From Jiangella gansuensis DSM 44835 (lineage in GTDB: Bacteria; Actinomycetota; Actinomycetes; Jiangellales; Jiangellaceae), in the NCBI RefSeq assembly GCF_000515395.1, contig NZ_KI911782.1, positions 2,168,606-2,232,605 of the forward strand: a DNA stretch of 64,000 nucleotides, read 5' to 3'. The position numbers and the translations under genes are program-made. Shown piece after piece: positions 60,681 to 64,000 of this stretch; positions within the stretch are counted from its first letter, which is position 1, and the number at the start of each line of letters is the position of its first letter. The notes below the pieces were generated by a model. It was not told the origin of the DNA, did not search any database, and saw nothing but the letters and a program-made list of their open reading frames with translations.

Positions 60681-62480
60681 GTGAGGGACGAGCGGCAGGC
60701 GACGCTGCGCGAGGGGGTCCGCATCCTCGTCCGGGCTCTGCGAGACGAGCCGGTCCTACTCGGTGTCGCGGTCGCCGGCAGCGCCGTGTACGGCATCGCC
60801 ACGGTGGCGGCGGCCGAGGTCATCGGGCGGGTCACCGACCGGGTGGTGGTGCCGGCGTTCCGCGACGGTGAGACCACGACCGGTGCACTGGCCCTGGCCG
60901 CGCTCGCGATCATGGTGACGGCCCTGGTCAAGGCCGGCGGCATCGTGGTGCGGCGGTACTTCGCCGGCCTCGGGCAGTACTCGCTGAACGCGCGCTACCG
61001 GCGCCGGGTCACCCGCCAGTACCTCCGGCTGCCGTTGTCGTGGCATCACCGGCACTCCACCGGCAAGCTGCTGTCCAACGCGAACGCCGACGTCGAGGCG
61101 ACGTTCTGGCCCATCGCGCCGCTGCCGTTCGCGCTGGGTGTCGTGGTCATGCTGGTGTTCGCGCTGGTGTCCATGTTCCTGGCCGACCCGCTGCTGGCGC
61201 TGGTGGGCGCGCTGGTGTTCCCGGCCATCCTGCTGCTCAACTTCGTCTACCAGCGGCGCCTGTCGCCGCTGGCCACCCGGGCACAGGCGCTGCGGGCGGA
61301 GCTGTCCGGGGTGGCGCACGAGTCCTTCGACGGCGCGCTCGTGGTCAAGGCCATGGGCCGCGAGGCCGACGAGACGGCCCGCTTCGCCAAGGTCGCCGGG
61401 CAGCTGCGCGACGCCAACGCGTCGGTGGGACGGGTGCGCGGCGCGTTCGACCCGATGCTGGAGGCGCTGCCCAACCTCGGGGTGCTCGCGGTGCTGGTCA
61501 TCGGGTCGGCGCGGGTGGCGGACGGCACGCTCGAGGCGGGCGCCCTGGTCCAGGTCGCCTACCTGCTGACCATCACGGCGTTCCCGATCCGGGCCATCGG
61601 CTTCGTGCTCGGCGAGCTGCCCCGTGCCACCGTCGGCTGGCGCCGCGTCTCCGCGGTGCTCGACGCCACCGGGGCGCTCCCGCACGGCACCGGCCGGCTG
61701 CCGGCGCACGGCAACGCGGCCCACCTCGGTGTCCAGGACGTCACGTACTCCTACGTCGAGGGCACGCCGGTGCTCGACGGCATCCACCTCGACGTCGAGC
61801 CCGGCCGCACCGTCGCCGTCGTCGGATCCACCGGCTCCGGCAAGTCGACGCTGGCCAGCCTGCTGGTCCGGCTGGTCGACCCGGGAACCGGCGCCATCCT
61901 GCTCGACGGCACCGACCTGCGCCAGCTGGAGCCCGGCTCCGTCGCCGGCGCGGTGTCGCTGGTCTTCCAGCAGCCGTTCATCTTCGAGGACACCGTGCGC
62001 GACAACGTCACGCTGGGTCTCGACATCGGCGACGACGACGTCTGGGCCGCGCTTCGGCTGGCCCAGGGCGCCACCTTCGTCCGCGAGCTCGAGGGCGGCC
62101 TCGACGCCCGCATCGGCGAGCGCGGCGCCACCCTGTCGGGCGGTCAGCGGCAACGCCTCGCGCTGGCCCGGGCGCTGGCGCGCCGGCCGCGGCTGCTCGT
62201 CCTCGACGACGCCACCAGTGCCGTCGACCCGGAGGTGGAGCGGCGCATCCTGGCCGGGCTGCGCGACGCGGCGCTACCGTCCACCGTCGTCGTCGTGGCC
62301 TACCGGCGGGCCACCATCGCGCTGGCCGACGAGGTCGTCTACGTCGAGGACGGCCGGGTGTCCGCCCGCGGCACGCACACCGACCTGCTCACCACCTCGC
62401 CCGGGTACCGCGACCTCATCACCGCCTACGAGCGCGATGCCGCCGAACGAGCCATGGACCGCACGGAGGACGCGTCGTGA
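60681..62480 (+). CDS. ABC exporter subunit with degenerate ATP site
   Basis: 599 residues: six membrane helices (residues 20-310) fused to an ATPase domain. Walker A is GSTGSGKST, the signature LSGGQRQRLALARAL. Walker B reads LLVLDDATSAVD, so Asp stands where the catalytic Glu is usual, and the switch region reads VAYRRATI, with Tyr in place of the H-loop His. Both changes are typical of the non-hydrolysing half of heterodimeric exporters. The next gene overlaps by 4 bases and should be the partner. Substrate unknown. Confidence 0.9.
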   Translation: MRDERQATLREGVRILVRALRDEPVLLGVAVAGSAVYGIATVAAAEVIGRVTDRVVVPAFRDGETTTGALALAALAIMVTALVKAGGIVVRRYFAGLGQYSLNARYRRRVTRQYLRLPLSWHHRHSTGKLLSNANADVEATFWPIAPLPFALGVVVMLVFALVSMFLADPLLALVGALVFPAILLLNFVYQRRLSPLATRAQALRAELSGVAHESFDGALVVKAMGREADETARFAKVAGQLRDANASVGRVRGAFDPMLEALPNLGVLAVLVIGSARVADGTLEAGALVQVAYLLTITAFPIRAIGFVLGELPRATVGWRRVSAVLDATGALPHGTGRLPAHGNAAHLGVQDVTYSYVEGTPVLDGIHLDVEPGRTVAVVGSTGSGKSTLASLLVRLVDPGTGAILLDGTDLRQLEPGSVAGAVSLVFQQPFIFEDTVRDNVTLGLDIGDDDVWAALRLAQGATFVRELEGGLDARIGERGATLSGGQRQRLALARALARRPRLLVLDDATSAVDPEVERRILAGLRDAALPSTVVVVAYRRATIALADEVVYVEDGRVSARGTHTDLLTTSPGYRDLITAYERDAAERAMDRTEDAS

Positions 62481-64000
62481 GCACAACATCGCGCCTCGGT
62501 GACGTCCGCGTCTCCTCCGCGTGGCAGACGCTGCGGCGGGGCATCGCGCTGTCGCCGGAGATCACCCGCGGCCTCACCCTGACGCTGCTGCTGGCCGCCG
62601 TCGCCACGGCCGGGCGGGTCCTGGTGCCGATCACCGTCCAGCAGACCGTGGACCGCGGCCTCAACGCTCCCGGCGGGGCCGACCTCGGGTACGTGCGCCT
62701 GATGGTCGCGCTGGCCGCCGTCGGCGTGCTGATCACGGTCGTGGCGGCCTACTTCATGAACCGGCGCGTGTTCAAAGCCAGCGAGGCCGGTCTGGCGACG
62801 CTGCGCACGAAGGCGTTCCGGCACGTGCACGACCTCTCGGTGCTGACCCAGGACACCGAGCGGCGCGGATCGCTGGTGTCGCGGGTCACCAGCGACGTCG
62901 ACACCATCTCCCAGTTCGTCCAGTGGGGCGGGCTCATCATGCTGGTCAGCATCGGCCAGCTGATGATCGCCACGGTCCTCATGGCGTTCTACTCCTGGCA
63001 GCTGACGCTGCTGGTGTGGGTCTGCTTCCTCCCGCTGTTCCTGGCGTTGCGGACGTTCCAGCGGATGCTGTCCGCGGCGTTCATGACGGTGCGCGAGCGC
63101 GTCGGTTCGATGCTGGGCTCCATCTCCGAGTCGGTGGTCGGGGCGCAGGCGGTGCGCGCCTACGCCGTCGAGGCACGCACCCAGCAGCGCATCGACGACG
63201 CCGTCGAATCGCACCGGAAGTCGGCCGCCCGGGCGCAGCGCCTGGCGGCGACGGCGTTCTCCACCGGCGAGGTGGTGGCCGGGCTGGCCAACGCCGCCAT
63301 CGTCGTCGTCGGCGTGCTGCTGGGCGTGGCGGGCGACATCACCCTGGGCCGGCTGCTGGCGTTCCTGTTCCTTGTCACCCTGTTCGTGGCGCCGGTGCAG
63401 GTGGGCACCGAGGTGCTCAGTGAGGCACAGAACGCCATCGCCGGGTGGCGGCGGGTGCTGGGCATCCTCGACACCCCGGCCGACGTCGTCGACCCCGGCC
63501 CGGACGGCGTGGCCCTACCGCGTGGGCCGGTCGACGTCCGGTTCGAGAACGTCTCCTACGCCTACCCGAACGGCCCGACCGTGCTGCACGACGTCGACGT
63601 CGCCATCGCCCGGCACACCAGGGTGGCCGTGGTCGGCGAGACCGGCTCGGGCAAGACGACGTTCGCGAAGCTGCTCACCCGGTTGATGGACCCGGTCGGC
63701 GGCCGGGTGCTCGTCGACGGCACCGACCTGCGCGACGTGCGCTTCTCGTCGCTGCGCGAGCGGGTGGTCATGGTGCCGCAGGAGGGCTTCCTGTTCGACG
63801 ACACGCTGGCGGCCAACCTGCGCTACGGGCGGCCCGGAGCCACCGACGACGACCTGTGGCTCGCCATCACCGAACTGGGGCTGGCCGACTGGGCGCAGAC
63901 GCTGCCGGCCGGCCTGGACACCCAGGTCGGGCAGCGCGGCGAGTCGTTGTCGGCGGGAGAGCGGCAGCTGGTCGCGCTGGCCCGGGCCTACCTGGCCGAC
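62477..64000 (+). CDS. Partner ABC exporter subunit (cut by the right edge)
   Basis: 508 codons are visible from GTG 62477 (GTGA overlap) and the frame is open at the window end. Membrane helices lie within residues 32-310 (LTLTLLLAAVATAGRVLVPI, LMVALAAVGVLITVVAAYFM). The ATPase domain has Walker A GETGSGKTT at about residue 388, the Q-loop region VVMVPQEGFLFDDTLAANLRYG and the signature ESLSAGERQLVALARAYL. Walker B and the H-loop lie beyond the edge. It is the probable catalytically competent half of the heterodimer. Confidence 0.9.
   Translation, partial: MSTTSRLGDVRVSSAWQTLRRGIALSPEITRGLTLTLLLAAVATAGRVLVPITVQQTVDRGLNAPGGADLGYVRLMVALAAVGVLITVVAAYFMNRRVFKASEAGLATLRTKAFRHVHDLSVLTQDTERRGSLVSRVTSDVDTISQFVQWGGLIMLVSIGQLMIATVLMAFYSWQLTLLVWVCFLPLFLALRTFQRMLSAAFMTVRERVGSMLGSISESVVGAQAVRAYAVEARTQQRIDDAVESHRKSAARAQRLAATAFSTGEVVAGLANAAIVVVGVLLGVAGDITLGRLLAFLFLVTLFVAPVQVGTEVLSEAQNAIAGWRRVLGILDTPADVVDPGPDGVALPRGPVDVRFENVSYAYPNGPTVLHDVDVAIARHTRVAVVGETGSGKTTFAKLLTRLMDPVGGRVLVDGTDLRDVRFSSLRERVVMVPQEGFLFDDTLAANLRYGRPGATDDDLWLAITELGLADWAQTLPAGLDTQVGQRGESLSAGERQLVALARAYLAD

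Overview
The window is a stretch of a high-GC actinobacterial chromosome. The evidence is a complete division and cell-wall (dcw) cluster in actinobacterial order (mraZ-rsmH-ftsL-ftsI-murE-murF-mraY-murD-ftsW-murG-murC-ftsQ-ftsZ-pgeF-sepF-yggT-wag31) with no ftsA, the fused HisA/TrpF enzyme PriA, a T-box upstream of a eukaryote-type ileS, many GTG/TTG starts, and start/stop codons that overlap as ATGA or GTGA. The genus cannot be fixed from sequence alone. A Jiangella-like actinomycete would fit, but that is a guess.

Layout. 1-261: tail of a sortase-anchored surface protein. 452-5132 (minus): moxR, DUF58 and TgpA-type transglutaminase operon. 5133-25836: the dcw cluster, opened by a long helically phased MraZ-type operator and interrupted between ftsQ and ftsZ by a minus-strand YidC-like insertase and a DUF6412 protein. 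26085-29506 (minus): ileS with its T-box leader. 29668-31936: DUF167, DksA/TraR-type zinc-finger protein, lspA and an RluD-type pseudouridine synthase. 32345-37362: a chorismate mutase with an extra N-terminal domain, dnaE and a DUF2567 membrane protein, facing ybaK.

38349-48019 is a carbohydrate region: a ribose-type ABC importer (ATPase, permease, lipoprotein binding protein), an intracellular acetyl esterase, a secreted GH29 alpha-L-fucosidase with a NEW3-like domain, an IclR regulator, KDPG/KHG aldolase and a KDG-type kinase. Together they suggest uptake and breakdown of acetylated, fucosylated or uronate-containing plant or algal glycans through 2-keto-3-deoxy-sugar intermediates. 48044-53164 holds an MMPL exporter with a divergent TetR gene, a YdcF/SanA-like protein, and an SDR gene divergent from a second TetR gene. 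53226-60438 is the histidine operon hisD-hisC-hisB-hisH-priA-hisF, broken by a minus-strand alpha/beta hydrolase and by an inserted methyltransferase. From 60681 to the right edge lies a heterodimeric ABC exporter pair; the second subunit runs off the window.

The most unusual signal is not a gene. At least six intergenic inverted repeats share TGATC at both outer ends but have different, internally complementary arms. All lie at the 3' ends of genes, and in two cases the repeat supplies stop codons or coding sequence to the flanking genes. They look like a dispersed family of palindromic elements conserved for structure. No CRISPR array, tRNA, rRNA, transposase or phage gene was seen.
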